64,000 nt of DNA, taken from the NCBI GenBank assembly GCA_964016885.1, contig OZ024744.1:111002536-111066535 (forward strand). The letters run 5' to 3'. Below, one piece after another: positions 13,901-28,628 of this stretch. The stretch is from Eledone cirrhosa (Eukaryota > Mollusca > Cephalopoda > Octopoda > Eledonidae). Position numbers and translations under genes: made by a program. The stretch's first letter is position 1; each line of letters starts with the position of its first letter. The notes under the pieces are model-generated. The model saw only the letters and a program-made list of their open reading frames with translations. It searched no databases and was not told the DNA's origin.

Positions 13901-15920
13901 GAACACAGTAAAACTACATAATCCACTATAACTTACCTTGCCCTGAACACAGTAAAACTAACACAATCCACTATAACTTACCTTGCCCTGAACACAGTAA
14001 AACTACACCATCCACTATAAATTACGTTGCCATGAACATACTAAAACTACACGATCTTCTATAACTTACCTTGCCCTGAACACAGTAAAACCACACAATC
14101 CACTATAACTTACCTTGCCCTGAACACAGTAAAACTACACAATCCACTATAACTTACATTGCCCTGAACGCAGTAAAACAACACGATCCACTATAACTGA
14201 ACTGGCCCTGAACACAGTAAAACTACACAATCCACTATAACTTAACTGGCCCTGAACACAGTAAAACTACACAATCCACTATAACTTAACTGGCCCTGAA
14301 CACAGTAAAACTACACAATCCACTATAAGTTACCTTGCTCTGAACACAGTAAAACTACACAATCCACTATAACTTACCTTGCCCTGAACACAGTAAACTA
14401 CACAATCCACTATAACTAACATTGCCCTGAACACAGTAAAACTACACAAACCACTATAAATTACCTTGTTCTGAACACAGTAAAACTACACAATCCACTA
14501 TACCTTACCTTGCCCTGAACACAGTAAAACTACACAATCCACTATAACTTACTTTGCCCTGAACATATTAAAACTACACAAGCCACTATAAATTACCTTG
14601 CTCTAAACACAGTAAAACTTTATAATCCACTATAACTTAACTGGCCCTGAACACAGTGAAACTACACAATCCACTATAACTTAACTGGCCCTGAACACAG
14701 TAAAACTACACAATCCACTATAAGTTACCTTGCTCTGAACACAGTAAAACTACACGATCCACTATAACTTAACTGGCCTTGAACACAGTAAAGCTACACA
14801 ATCCACTATAACTTACATTTCTCTGAACACAGGAAAACTACACAAACCACTATAACTTAACTGACCCTGAACACAGTAAAACTACACAATCCACTATAAC
14901 TTAACTGACCCTGAACACAGTAAAACTACACAATCCACTATAACTTACCTTGCACTGAACACAGTAAAACTACACAATCCACTATAAGTTACCTTGCTCT
15001 GAACACAGTAAAACTACACAATCCACTATAACTTACCTTGCCCTGAACACAGTAAACTACACAATCCACTATAACTTACATTGCCCTGAACACAGTAAAA
15101 CTACACAAACCACTATAACTTACCTTGTTCTGAACACAGTAAAACTACACAATCCCCTATACCTTACCTTGCCCTGAACACACTAAACTACAGGATCCAC
15201 TATAACTTAACTGGCCCTGAACACAGTAAAACTACACGATCCACTATAACTTACCTTGCACTGAACACAGTAAAACTACACAATCCACTATAACTTACCT
15301 TGCACTGAACACAGTAAAACTACACAATCCACTATAAATTACCTTGCCCTGAACACAGTAAAACTACACAATCCACTATAGCTTACATTGCTCTGAACAC
15401 AGTAAAACTACACAATCCACTATAGCTTACCTTGCCCTGAACACAGTAAAACTACACAATCCACTATAAATTACCTTGCTCTGAACACAGTAAAACTACA
15501 CAATCCACTATAACTTACCTTGCCCTGAACACAGTAAACTACACAATCCACTATAACTTACATTGCCCTGAACACAGTAAAACTACACAATCCACTATAA
15601 CTGAACTGGCCCTGAACACAGTAAAACTACACAATCCACTATAACTTAACTGGCCCTGAACACAGTAAAACTACACAATCCACTATAAGTTACCTTGCTC
15701 TGAACACAGTAAAACTACACAATCCACTATAACTTACCTTGTCCTGAACACACTAAAACTACACAATCCTCTATAACTTAACTGGCCCTGAACACAGTAA
15801 AACTACACAATCCACTATAACTTAGCTTGCACTGAACACAGTAAAACTACACAATCCACTATAACTTACCTTGCCCTGAACACAGTAAAACTACACAATC
15901 CACTTCAACTTACCTTGCTC
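13900..15920 (+). repeat. R2 higher-order repeat, unit B
   Basis: A 2,021-bp unit defined by the rare string CACGATCTTCT at 14,050, next seen at 16,071. The order includes the 45-bp monomer, ACTACACCATCC, ATTACGTTGCCATG, AAAACCACACAATCC, GAACGCAGTAAAACAACAC, CTGAACTGG and AAACTTTATAATCC at 14,618. Confidence 0.88.
13943..13987 (+). repeat. 45-bp length-variant monomer, marks R2 units
   Basis: One base is inserted so the text reads AAAACTAACACAATCC, giving 45 bp. Copies sit near 15964 and 18601, each in the same position relative to the GATCTTCT landmark downstream. A separate +1 insertion (AAAAATAACACAATCC) occurs near 5556 and its duplicate near 63109. Confidence 0.92.
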
Positions 15921-18557
15921 TGAACACAGTAAAACTACATAATCCACTATAACTTACCTTGCCCTGAACACAGTAAAACTAACACAATCCACTATAACTT
16001 ACCTTGCCCTGAACACAGTAAAACTACACCATCCACTATAAATTACGTTGCCATGAACATACTAAAACTACACGATCTTCTATAACTTACCTTGCCCTGA
16101 ACACAGTAAAACCACACAATCCACTATAACTTACCTTGCCCTGAACACAGTAAAACTACACAATCCACTATAACTTACATTGCCCTGAACGCAGTAAAAC
16201 AACACAATCCACTATAACTGAACTGGCCCTGAACACAGTAAAACTACACAATCCACTATAACTTAACTGGCCCTGAACACAGTAAAACTACACAATCCAC
16301 TATAACTTAACTGGCCCTGAACACAGTAAAACTACACAATCCACTATAAGTTACCTTGCTCTGAACACAGTAAAACTACACAATCCACTATAACTTACCT
16401 TGCCCTGAACACAGTAAACTACACAATCCACTATAACTAACATTGCCCTGAACACAGTAAAACTACACAAACCACTATAAATTACCTTGTTCTGAACACA
16501 GTAAAACTACACAATCCACTATACCTTACCTTGCCCTGAACACAGTAAAACTACACAATCCACTATAACTTACTTTGCCCTGAACATATTAAAACTACAC
16601 AAGCCACTATAAATTACCTTGCTCTAAACACAGTAAAACTTTATAATCCACTATAACTTAACTGGCCCTGAACACAGTGAAACTACACAATCCACTATAA
16701 CTTAACTGGCCCTGAACACAGTAAAACTACACAATCCACTATAAGTTACCTTGCTCTGAACACAGTAAAACTACACAATCCACTATAACTTAACTGGCCT
16801 TGAACACAGTAAAGCTACACAATCCACTATAACTTACATTTCTCTGAACACAGGAAAACTACACAAACCACTATAACTTAACTGACCCTGAACACAGTAA
16901 AACTACACAATCCACTATAACTTAACTGACCCTGAACACAGTAAAACTACACAATCCACTATAACTTACCTTGCACTGAACACAGTAAAACTACACAATC
17001 CACTATAAGTTACCTTGCTCTGAACACAGTAAAACTACACAATCCACTATAACTTACCTTGCCCTGAACACAGTAAACTACACAATCCACTATAACTTAC
17101 ATTGCCCTGAACACAGTAAAACTACACAAACCACTATAAATTACCTTGTTCTGAACACAGTAAAACTACACAATCCCCTATACCTTACCTTGCCCTGAAC
17201 ACACTAAACTACAGGATCCACTATAACTTAACTGGCCCTGAACACAGTAAAACTACACGATCCACTATAACTTACCTTGCACTGAACACAGTAAAACTAC
17301 ACAATCCACTATAACTTACCTTGCACTGAACACAGTAAAACTACACAATCCACTATAAATTACCTTGCCCTGAACACAGTAAAACTACACAATCCACTAT
17401 AGCTTACATTGCTCTGAACACAGTAAAACTACACAATCCACTATAGCTTACCTTGCCCTGAACACAGTAAAACTACACAATCCACTATAAATTACCTTGC
17501 TCTGAACACAGTAAAACTACACAATCCACTATAACTTACCTTGCCCTGAACACAGTAAACTACACAATCCACTATAACTTACATTGCCCTGAACACAGTA
17601 AAACTACACAATCCACTATAACTGAACTGGCCCTGAACACAGTAAAACTACACAATCCACTATAACTTAACTGACCCTGAACACAGTAAAACTACACAAT
17701 CCACTATAACTTAACTGGCCCTGAACACAGTAAAACTACACAATCCACTATAAGTTACCTTGCTCTGAACACAGTAAAACTACACAATCCACTATAACTT
17801 ACCTTGTCCTGAACACACTAAAACTACACAATCCTCTATAACTTAACTGGCCCTGAACACAGTAAAACTACACAATCCACTATAACTTAGCTTGCACTGA
17901 ACACAGTAAAACTACACAATCCACTATAACTTACCTTGCCCTGAACACAGTAAAACTACACAATCCACTTCAACTTACCTTGCTCTGAACACAGTAAAAC
18001 TACACAATCCACTATAACTTACCTTGCCCTGAACACAGTAAAATTACACAATCCACTATAACTAACCTTGCCCTGAACACAGTAAAACTACACAATCTAC
18101 TATAACTTACTTTGCTCTGAACACAGTAAAACTACACAATCCACCTTAACTTACCTTGCTCTGAACACAGTAAAACTACACAATCCACTTCAACTTACCT
18201 TGCACTGAACACAGTAAAACTACACAATCCACTATAACTTACCTTGCCCTGAACACAGTAAAACTACACAACCCACTATAACTTACCTTGCCTTGAACAC
18301 AGTAAAACTACACAATCCACAATAACTTACCTTGCCCTGAACATAGTAAAACTACGTAATCCACTATAACTTACCTTCCTCTAAACACAGTAAAACTACA
18401 CAATCTACTATAACTTACCTTGCCCAGAACACAGTAAAACTACGTAATCCACTATAACTTACCTTGCCCTGAACACAGTAAAACTACACAATCCACTATA
18501 ATTTACCTTGCCCTGAACACAGTAAAACTACACAATCCACTATAACTTACCTTGCTC
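15921..18557 (+). repeat. R2 higher-order repeat, unit C
   Basis: This unit repeats B at offset 2,021 up to about 17,650. It then gains one extra TTAACTGACC monomer and extra material that also occurs at 13,200-13,900. Its landmark CACGATCTTCT at 16,071 recurs at 18,708, so the unit spans 2,637 bp. Confidence 0.87.
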
Positions 18558-19640
18558 TGAACACAGTAAAACTACATAATCCACTATAACTTACCTTGCC
18601 CTGAACACAGTAAAACTAACACAATCCACTATAACTTACCTTGCCCTGAACACAGTAAAACTACACCATCCACTATAAATTACGTTGCCATGAACATACT
18701 AAAACTACACGATCTTCTATAACTTACCTTGCCCTGAACACAGTAAAACCACACAATCCACTATAACTTACCTTGCCCTGAACACAGTAAAACTACACAA
18801 TCCACTATAACTTACATTGCCCTGAACACAGTAAAACTACACAATCCACTATAACTGAACTGGCCCTGAACACAGTAAAACTACACAATCCACTATAACT
18901 TAACTGGCCCTGAACACAGTAAAACTACACAATCCACTATAACTTAACTGGCCCTGAACACAGTAAAACTACACAATCCACTATAAGTTACCTTGCTCTG
19001 AACACAGTAAAACTACACAATCCACTATAACTTACCTTGCCCTGAACACAGTAAACTACACAATCCACTATAACTTACATTGCCCTGAACACAGTAAAAC
19101 TACACAAACCACTATAAATTACCTTGTTCTGAACACAGTAAAACTACACAATCCACTATACCTTACCTTGCCCTGAACACAGTAAAACTACACAATCCAC
19201 TATAACTTACTTTGCCCTGAACATATTAAAACTACACAAACCACTATAAATTACCTTGCTCTAAACACAGTAAAACTTTATAATCCACTATAACTTAACT
19301 GGCCCTGAACACAGTGAAACTACACAATCCACTATAACTTAACTGGCCCTGAACACAGTAAAACTACACAATCCACTATAAGTTACCTTGCTCTGAACAC
19401 AGTAAAACTACACAATCCACTATAACTTAACTGGCCTTGAACACAGTAAAGCTACACAATCCACTATAACTTACATTTCTCTGAACACAGGAAAACTACA
19501 CAAACCACTATAACTTAACTGACCCTGAACACAGTAAAACTACACAATCCACTATAACTTAACTGACCCTGAACACAGTAAAACTACACAATCCACTATA
19601 ACTTAACTGGCCCTGAACACAGTAAACTACAGGATCCACT
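18557..19640 (+). repeat. R2 higher-order repeat, partial unit D
   Basis: Matches 15,907-16,970 at offset 2,637, including AAACTTTATAATCC at 19,276 and the CATTTCTCTGAACACAGG monomer. Order diverges near 19,600, where a GGATCC 43-bp monomer and ACCCTACTCTG follow. Confidence 0.85.
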
Positions 19641-19889
19641 ATAACTTACCCTACTCTGAACACAGTAAATCTACACGATCCACTATAACTTACATTGCCC
19701 TGAGCACAGTAAAACTACACAATCCACTATAACTTGCCTTGCTCTGAACACAGTAAAACTACACAATCCACTATAACTTACTTTGCCATGAACACAGTAA
19801 AACTACACGATCCACTATAAATTACCTTGCACTGAACACAGTAAAACTACACAATCCACTATAACTTACCTTACCCTGAACACAGTAAA

Positions 19890-21999
19890 CTACACAATCC
19901 ACTCTAACTTACCTTGCCCAGAACAAAGTAAAACTACGTAATCCACTATACCTTACCTTGCCCTGAACACAGTGAAACTACACAATCCACTATAACTTAC
20001 CTTGCTCTGAACACAGTAAAACTACACAATCCACTATACCTTACCTTGCCCTGAACACAGTAAAACTACATAATCCACTATAACTTACCTTGCCCTGAAC
20101 ACAGTAAAACTACACAATCCACTATAAGTTACCTTGCCCTGAAAACAGTAGAACTACACAATCCACTATAAATTACCTTGCTCTGAACACAATAAAACTA
20201 CACAATCCACTATAACTTAACTGGCCCTGAACACAGTAAAACTACACAATCCACTATAACTTACCTTGCCCTGAACACAGTAAAACTACACAATCCACTA
20301 TAACAAACATTGCCCTGAACACGGTAAAACTACACAAACCACTATAAATTACCTTGCCCTGAACACAGTAAAACTACATAATCCACTATAGTTTACCTTG
20401 CCCTGAACACAATAAAACTACACAATCCACTATAAATTACCTTGCCCTGAACACAGTAAAACTACACAATCCTCTATAACTTACCTTGCTGTGAACACAG
20501 TAAAACTACACAATCCACTATGCCTTACCTTGCCCTGAACACAGTAAAACTACACAATCCACTATTACTTACATTGCTCTGAACACAGAAAAACTACACA
20601 ATCCACTATAACTTACTTTGCCATGAACACAGTGAAACTACACAATCCTCTATAACTTACCTTGCTGTGAACACAGTAAAACTACACAATCCACTATAAA
20701 TTACCTTGCTCTGAACACAGTAAAACTACACAATCCACTATGCCTTACCTTGCCCTGAACACAGTAAAACTACACAATCCACTATAACAAACATTGCCCT
20801 GAACACGGTAAAACTACACAAACCACTATAAATTACCTTGACCTGAACACAGTAAAACTACATAATCCACTATAGTTTACCTTGCCCTGAACACAATAAA
20901 ACTACACAATCCACTATAAATTACCTTGCCCTGAAAACAGTAAAACTACACAATCCACTATAACGTACCTTGCCCTGAACACAGTAAAACTACTTAATTC
21001 ACTATAACTTACCTTGCTCTGAACACAGTAAAACTACACAATCCACTATACCTTACCTTGCCCTGAACACAGTGAAACTACACAATCCACTATAACTTAC
21101 CTTGCCCTGAACACAGTAGAACTACACAATCCACTATAACTTACCTTGCCCTGAACACAGTAAAACTACACAATCCTCTATAACTTACCTTGCTGTGAAC
21201 ACAGTAAAACTACACAATCCACTATGCCTTACCTTGCCCTGAACACAGTAAAACTACACAATCCACTATTACTTACATTGCTCTGAACACAGTAAGACTA
21301 CACAATCCACTATAAGTTACATTGCCCTGAACACAGTAAAACTACACAAGCCACTATAAATTACCTTGTTCTGAACACAGTAAAACTACACAATCCACTA
21401 TACCTTACCTTGCCCTGAACACAGTAAAACTACACAATCCACTATAACTTACTTTGCCCTGAACACATTAAAACTACACAAACCACTATAAATTACCTTG
21501 CTCTGAACACAGTAAAACTACACAATCCACTATAACTTAACTGGCCCTGAACACAGTAAACTACAGAATCCACTATAACTTACCTTGCCCAGAACAAAGT
21601 AAAACTACGTAATCCACTATACCTTACCTTGCCCTGAACACAGTAAAACTACACAATCCACTATAGCTTACATTGCTCTGAACACAGTAAAACTACACAA
21701 TCCACTATAAATTACCTTGTTCTGAACACAGTAAAACTACACAATCCACTATAACTGAACTGGCCCTGAACACAGTAAAACTACACAATCCACTATAACT
21801 TAACTGGCCCTGAACACCGTAAAACTACACAATCCACTATAACTTAACTGGCCCTGAACACAGTAAAACTACACAATCCACTATAAGTTACCTTGCTCTG
21901 AACACAGTAAAACTACACGATCCACTATAACTTACCTTGCACTGAACACAGTAAAACTACACAATCCACTATAACTTGCCTTGCCCTGAACACAGTAAA
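19890..21999 (+). repeat. R3 higher-order repeat, copy 1
   Basis: The unit begins around CCACTCTAACTTACC (ACTCTAACTT at 19,901, next at 22,011; offset 2,110). It contains the ACAAACATT/CACGG pair, GCTGTGAACAC monomers, CTACTTAATTCAC at about 20,991 and AGTAAGACTACAC at 21,291. One extra AGTAGAACTAC monomer near 21,117 changes the offset to 2,066 for the right-hand part. Many variants are shared with R1, so R3 probably derives from the same parental block. Confidence 0.86.
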
Positions 22000-23980
22000 C
22001 TACACAATCCACTCTAACTTACCTTGCCCAGAACAAAGTAAAACTACGTAATCCACTATACCTTACCTTGCCCTGAACACAGTGAAACTACACAATCCAC
22101 TATAACTTACCTTACTCTGAACACAGTAAAACTACACAATCCACTATACCTTACCTTGCCCTGAACACAGTAAAACTACATAATCCACTATAGTTTACCT
22201 TGCCCTGAACACAATAAAACTACACAATCCACTATAAATTACCTTGCCCTGAAAACAGTAGAACTACACAATCCACTATAAATTACCTTGCTCTGAACAC
22301 AATAAAACTACACAATCCACTATAACTTAACTGGCCCTGAACACAGTAAAACTACACAATCCACTATAACTTACCTTGCCCTGAACACAGTAAAACTACA
22401 CAATCCACTATAACAAACATTGCCCTGAACACTGTAAAACTACACAAACCACTATAAATTACCTTGCCCTGAACACAGTAAAACTACATAATCCACTATA
22501 GTTTACCTTGCCCTGAATACAATAAAACTACACAATCCACTATAAATTACCTTGCCCTGAACACAGTAAAACTACACAATCCTCTATAACTTACCTTGCT
22601 GTGAACACAGTAAAACTACACAATCCACTATGCCTTACCTTGCCCTGAACACAGTAAAACTACACAATCCACTATTACTTACATTGCTCTGAACACAGAA
22701 AAACTACACAATCCACTATAACTTACTTTGCCATGAACACAGTGAAACTACACAATCCTCTATAACTTACCTTGCTGTGAACACAGTAAAACTACACAAT
22801 CCACTATGCCTTACCTTGCCCTGAACACAGTAAAACTACACAATCCACTATAACTTACCTTGCCCTGAACACAGTAAAACTACACAATCCACTATAACAA
22901 ACATTGCCCTGAACACGGTAAAACTACACAAACCACTATAAATTACCTTGACCTGAACACAGTAAAACTACATAATCCACTATAGTTTACCTTGCCCTGA
23001 ACACAATAAAACTACACAATCCACTATAAATTACCTTGCCCTGAAAACAGTAAAACTACACAATCCACTATAACGTACCTTGCCCTGAACACAGTAAAAC
23101 TACTTAATTCACTATAACTTACCTTGCTCTGAACACAGTAAAACTACACAATCCACTATACCTTACCTTGCCCTGAACACAGTGAAACTACACAATCCAC
23201 TATAACTTACCTTGCCCTGAACACAGTAAAACTACACAATCCTCTATAACTTACCTTGCTGTGAACACAGTAAAACTACACAATCCACTATGCCTTACCT
23301 TGCCCTGAACACAGTAAAACTACACAATCCACTATTACTTACATTGCTCTGAACACAGTAAGACTACACAATCCACTATAAGTTACATTGCCCTGAACAC
23401 AGTAAAACTACACAAGCCACTATAAATTACCTTGTTCTGAACACAGTAAAACTACACAATCCACTATACCTTACCTTGCCCTGAACACAGTAAAACTACA
23501 CAATCCACTATAACTTACTTTGCCCTGAACACATTAAAACTACACAAACCACTATAAATTACCTTGCTCTGAACACAGTAAAACTACACAATCCACTATA
23601 ACTTAACTGGCCCTGAACACAGTAAACTACAGAATCCACTATAACTTACCTTGCCCAGAACAAAGTAAAACTACGTAATCCACTATACCTTACCTTGCCC
23701 TGAACACAGTAAAACTACACAATCCACTATAGCTTACATTGCTCTGAACACAGTAAAACTACACAATCCACTATAGCTTACCTTGCCCTGAACACAGTAA
23801 AACTACACAATCCACTATAAATTACCTTGCTCTGAACACAGTAAAACTACACAATCCACTATAACTTACCTTGCCCTGAAGACAGTAAAACTACACAATC
23901 CACTATAACTGAACTGGCCCTGAACACAGTAAAACTACACAATCCACTATAACTTAACTGGCCCTGAACACAGAAAAACT
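22000..23980 (+). repeat. R3 higher-order repeat, copy 2
   Basis: Follows copy 1 at offset 2,110, then 2,066. The rare AGTGAAACTACACAATCCTC monomer sits at 20,631 and 22,741, and CTTAATTCAC at 20,993 and 23,103. Private changes in this copy include CACTGTAAAAC near 22,430 and GAATACAATAAAAC near 22,516. Confidence 0.86.
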
Positions 23981-25320
23981 ACACAATCCACTATACCTTA
24001 CCTTGCCCTGAACACAGTAAAACTACATAATCCACTATAGTTTACCTTGCCCTGAACACAATAAAACTACACAATCCACTATAAATTACCTTGCCCTGAA
24101 AACAGTAGAACTACACAATCCACTATAAATTACCTTGCTCTGAACACAATAAAACTACACAATCCAGTATAACTTAACTGGCCCTGAACACAGTAAAACT
24201 ACACAATCCACTATAACTTACCTTGCCCTGAACACAGTAAAACTACACAATCCACTATAACAAACATTGCCCTGAACACGGTAAAACTACACAAACCACT
24301 ATAAATTACCTTGCCCTGAACACAGTAAAACTACATAATCCACTATAGTTTACCTTGCCCTGAACACAATAAAACTACACAATCCACTATAAATTACCTT
24401 GCCCTGAACACAGTAAAACTACACAATTCTCTATAACTTACCTTGCTGTGAACACAGTAAAACTACACAATCCACTATGCCTTACCTTGGCCTGAACACA
24501 GTAAAACTACACAATCCACTATAACTTACCTTGCCCTGAACACAGTAAAACTACACAATCCACTATTACTTACATTGCTCTGAACACAGAAAAACTACAC
24601 AATCCACTCTAACTTACTTTGCCATGAACACAGTAAAACTACACAATCCTCTATAACTGACCTTGCTGTGAACACAGTAAAAGTACACAATCCACTATGC
24701 CTTACCTTGCCCTGAACACAGTAAAACTACACAATCCACTATAACTTACCTTGCCCTGAACACAGTAAAACTACACAATCCACTATAACAAACATTGCCC
24801 TGAACACGGTAAAACTACACAAACCACTATAAATTACCTTGCCCTGAACACAGTAAAACTACATAATCCACTATAGTTTACCTTGCCCTGAACACAATAA
24901 ACTACACAATCCACTATAAATTACCTTGCCCTGAAAACAGTAAAACTACACAATCCACTATAACGTACCTTGCCCTGAACACAGTAAAACTACTTAATTC
25001 ACTATAACTTACCTTGCTCTGAACACAGTAAAGCTACACAATCCACTATACCTTACCTTGCCCTGAACACAGTGAAACTACACAATCCACTATAACTTAC
25101 CTTGCCCTGAACACAGTAAAACTACACAATCCTCTATAACTTACCTTGCTGTGAACACAGTAAAACTACACAATCCACTATGCCTTACCTTGCCCTGAAC
25201 ACAGTAAAACTACACAATCCACTATTACTTACATTGCTCTGAACACAGTAAGACTACACAATCCACTATAACTTACATTGCCCTGAACACAGTAAAACTA
25301 CACAAACCACTATAAATTAC
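23980..25320 (+). repeat. R3 higher-order repeat, partial copy 3
   Basis: Repeats the middle of the R3 unit: CTTAATTCAC at 24,993 lies 1,890 bases after its copy-2 match. Private variants are AATCCAGTATAAC near 24,165, ACAATTCTCTATAAC near 24,424, CTATAACTGACC near 24,651 and AAAAGTACAC near 24,680. It ends near 25,320 at an AAACGTTATAATCC monomer. Confidence 0.82.
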
Positions 25321-27180
25321 CTTGCTCTAAACACAGTAAAACGTTATAATCCACTAAAACTTAACTGGCCCTGAACACAGTAAAACTACACAATCCACTA
25401 TAGCTTAACTGGCCCTGAACACAGTAAAACTACACAATCCACTATAAGTTACCTTGCTCTGAACACAGTAAAACTACACAATCCACTATAACTTAACTGG
25501 CCCTGAACACAGTAAAACTACACAATCCACTATAACTTACCTTGCCTTGAACACAGTAAAACTACACAATCCACTATAACTTACATTACTCTGAACACAG
25601 GAAAACTACACAAACCACTATAACTTAACTGACCCTGAACACAGTAAAACTACACAATCCACTATAACTTGCCTTGCGCTGAACACATTAAAACTACACA
25701 ATCCACTATAACTTACTTTGCCATGAACACAGTAAAACTACACGATCCACTATAACTTACCTTGCACTGAACACAGTAAAACTACACAATTCACTATAAC
25801 TTACCTTGCACTGAACACAGTAAAACTACACAATCCACTATAACTTAACTGGCCCTGAACACAGTAAAACTACACAATCCACTATAACTTAACTGGCCCT
25901 GAACACAGTAAAACTACACAATCCACTATAACTTTACTGGCCCTGAACACAGTAAAACTACACAATCCACTATAAGTTACCTTGCTCTGAACACAGTAAA
26001 ACTACACAATCCACTATAACTTACCTTGCCCTGAACACAGTAAACTACACAATCCACTATAACTTACCTTGCCCTGAACACAGTAAAACTACACAATCCA
26101 CTATAACTTACCTTGCTCTGAACACAGTAAAACTACACAATCCACTATAACTTACCTTGCCCTGAACACAGTAAAACTACACAAACCACTATAAATTACC
26201 TTGTTCTGAACACAATAAAACTACACAATCCACTATACCTTACCTTGGCCTGAACACAGTAAAACTACACAATCCACTATAACTTACTTTGCCCTGAACA
26301 TATTAAAACTACACAAACCACTATAAGTTAACTTGCCCTGAACACAGTGAAACTACACAATCCACTATAACTTAACTGGCCCTGAACACAGTAAAACTAC
26401 ACAATCCACTATAAGTTACCTTGCTCTGAACACAGTAAAACTACACAATCCACTATAACTTAACTGGCCCTGAACACAGTAAAGCTACACAATCCACTAT
26501 AACTTACATTGCTCTGAACACAGGAAAACTACACAAACCACTATAACTTAACTGACCCTGAACTCAGTAAAACTACACAATCCACTATAACTTAACTGAC
26601 CCTGAACACAGTAAAACTACACAATCCACTATAACTTAACTGGCCCTGAACACAGTAAACTACAGGATCCACTATAACTTACCTTGCTCTGAACACAGTA
26701 AAACTACGCGATCCACTATAACTTACATTGCCCTGAGCACAGTAAAACTACACAATCCACTATAACTTGCCTTGCTCAGAACACAGTAAAACTACACAAT
26801 CCACTATAACTTACTTTGCCATGAACACAGTAAAACTACACGATCCTCTATAACTTACCTTGCACTGAACACAGTAAAACTACACAATCCACTATAACTT
26901 ACCTTGCACTGAACACAGTAAAATTACACAATCCACTATAACTTAACTGGCCCTGAACACAGTAAAACTACACAATCCACTATAAGTTACCTTGCTCTGA
27001 ACACAGTAAAACTACACAATCCACTATAACTTACCTTGCCCTGAACACAGTAAACTACACAATCCACTATAACTTACTTTGCCCTGAACACATTAAAACT
27101 ACACAAACCACTATAAATTACCTTGCTCTAAACACAGTAAAACTTTATAATCCACTATAACTTATCTGGCCCTGAACACA
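25320..27180 (+). repeat. R4 array, irregular proximal part
   Basis: Mixed TTAACTGG, TTAACTGACC, TTACTTTGCCATG and CATTGCTCTGAACACAGG monomers whose local order resembles parts of R2 (19,300-19,800) but with many insertions and losses. I see no single regular unit here. Confidence 0.75.
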
Positions 27181-28628
27181 CTAAACTACAGGATCCACTA
27201 TAACTTAACTGGCCCTGAACACAGTAAAACTACACGATCCACTATAACTTACATTGCCCTGAACACAGCAAAACTACATAATCCACTATACCTTACCTTG
27301 CCCTGAACACAGTAAAACTACACAATCCACTATAACTTGCCTTGCTCTGAACACAGTAAAACTACACAATCCACTATAACTTACTTTGCCATGAACACAG
27401 TAAAACTATACGATCCACTATAACTTACCTTGCACTGAACACAGTAAAACTACACAGTCCACTATAACTTACCTTGCACTGAACACAGTAAAACTACACA
27501 ATCCACTATAAATTACCTTGCTCTGAACACAGTAAAACTACACAATCCACTATAACTTAACTGGCCCTGAACACAGTAAACTACAGAATCCACTATAACT
27601 TACCTTGCCCAGAACAAAGTAAAACTACGTAATCCACTATACCTTACCATGCCCTGAACACAGTAAAACTACACAATCCACTATAGCTTACATTGCTCTG
27701 AACACAGTAAAACTACACAATCCACTATACCTTACCATGCCCTGAACACAGTAAAACTACACAATCCACTATACCTTACCTTGCTCTGAACACAGTAAAA
27801 CTACACAATCCACTATAACTTACCTTGCCCTGAACACAGTAAAATTACACAATCCACTATAGCTTACCTTGCCCTGAACACAGAAAAACTAAACAATCCA
27901 CTATAACTTACATTGCCCTGAACATAGTAAAACTACACAATCCTCTATAAATTACCTTGCTCTGAACACAGTAAAATTACACAATCCACTATAACTTACC
28001 TTGCTCTGAACACAGTAAACCTACACAATCCACTATAAATTACCTTGCCCTGAACACAGTAAAACTACACAATCCACTATAACTTAACTGGCCCTGAACA
28101 CAGTAAAACTACACAATCCACTATAGTTTACCTTGCCCTGAACACAGTCAATCTACACAATCCACTATAACTTACCTTGCCCTGAACACAGTAAAACTAC
28201 TTAATTCACTATAACTTACCTTGCTCCGAACACAGTAAAACTACACAATCCACTATACCTTACCTTGCCCTGAACACAGTAAAATTACACAATCCACTAT
28301 AGTTTACCTTGCCCTGAACACAGTAAAACTACACAAACCACTATAGTTTACCTTGCCCTGAACACAGTAAAACTACACAAACCACTATAAATTACCTTGC
28401 CCTGAACACAGTAAACTACACAATCCACTATAACTTACCTTGCTCTGAACACAGTAAAACTACACAATCCACTATAACTTACCTTGCCCTGAACACAGTA
28501 AACTACACAATCCACTATAACTTACATTGCCCTGAACACAGTAAAACTACACAAACCACTATAAATTACCTTGTTCTGAACACAGTAAAACTACACAATC
28601 CACTATACCTTACCTTGCCCTGAACACA
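27181..28628 (+). repeat. R4 ~1.4 kb unit, copy 1
   Basis: The unit opens with CTAAACTACAGGATCC at 27,181, seen again at 28,629 and 31,043. It contains ACTATACGATCC, ACACAGTCCACT, two TTACCATGCCC monomers, AAAAACTAAACAATCC, AGTAAACCTACAC, CTTAATTCAC at 28,199 and TTGCTCCGAACAC. The distance to copy 2 is 1,448 at the left and 1,404 after one monomer is missing from copy 2. Confidence 0.86.
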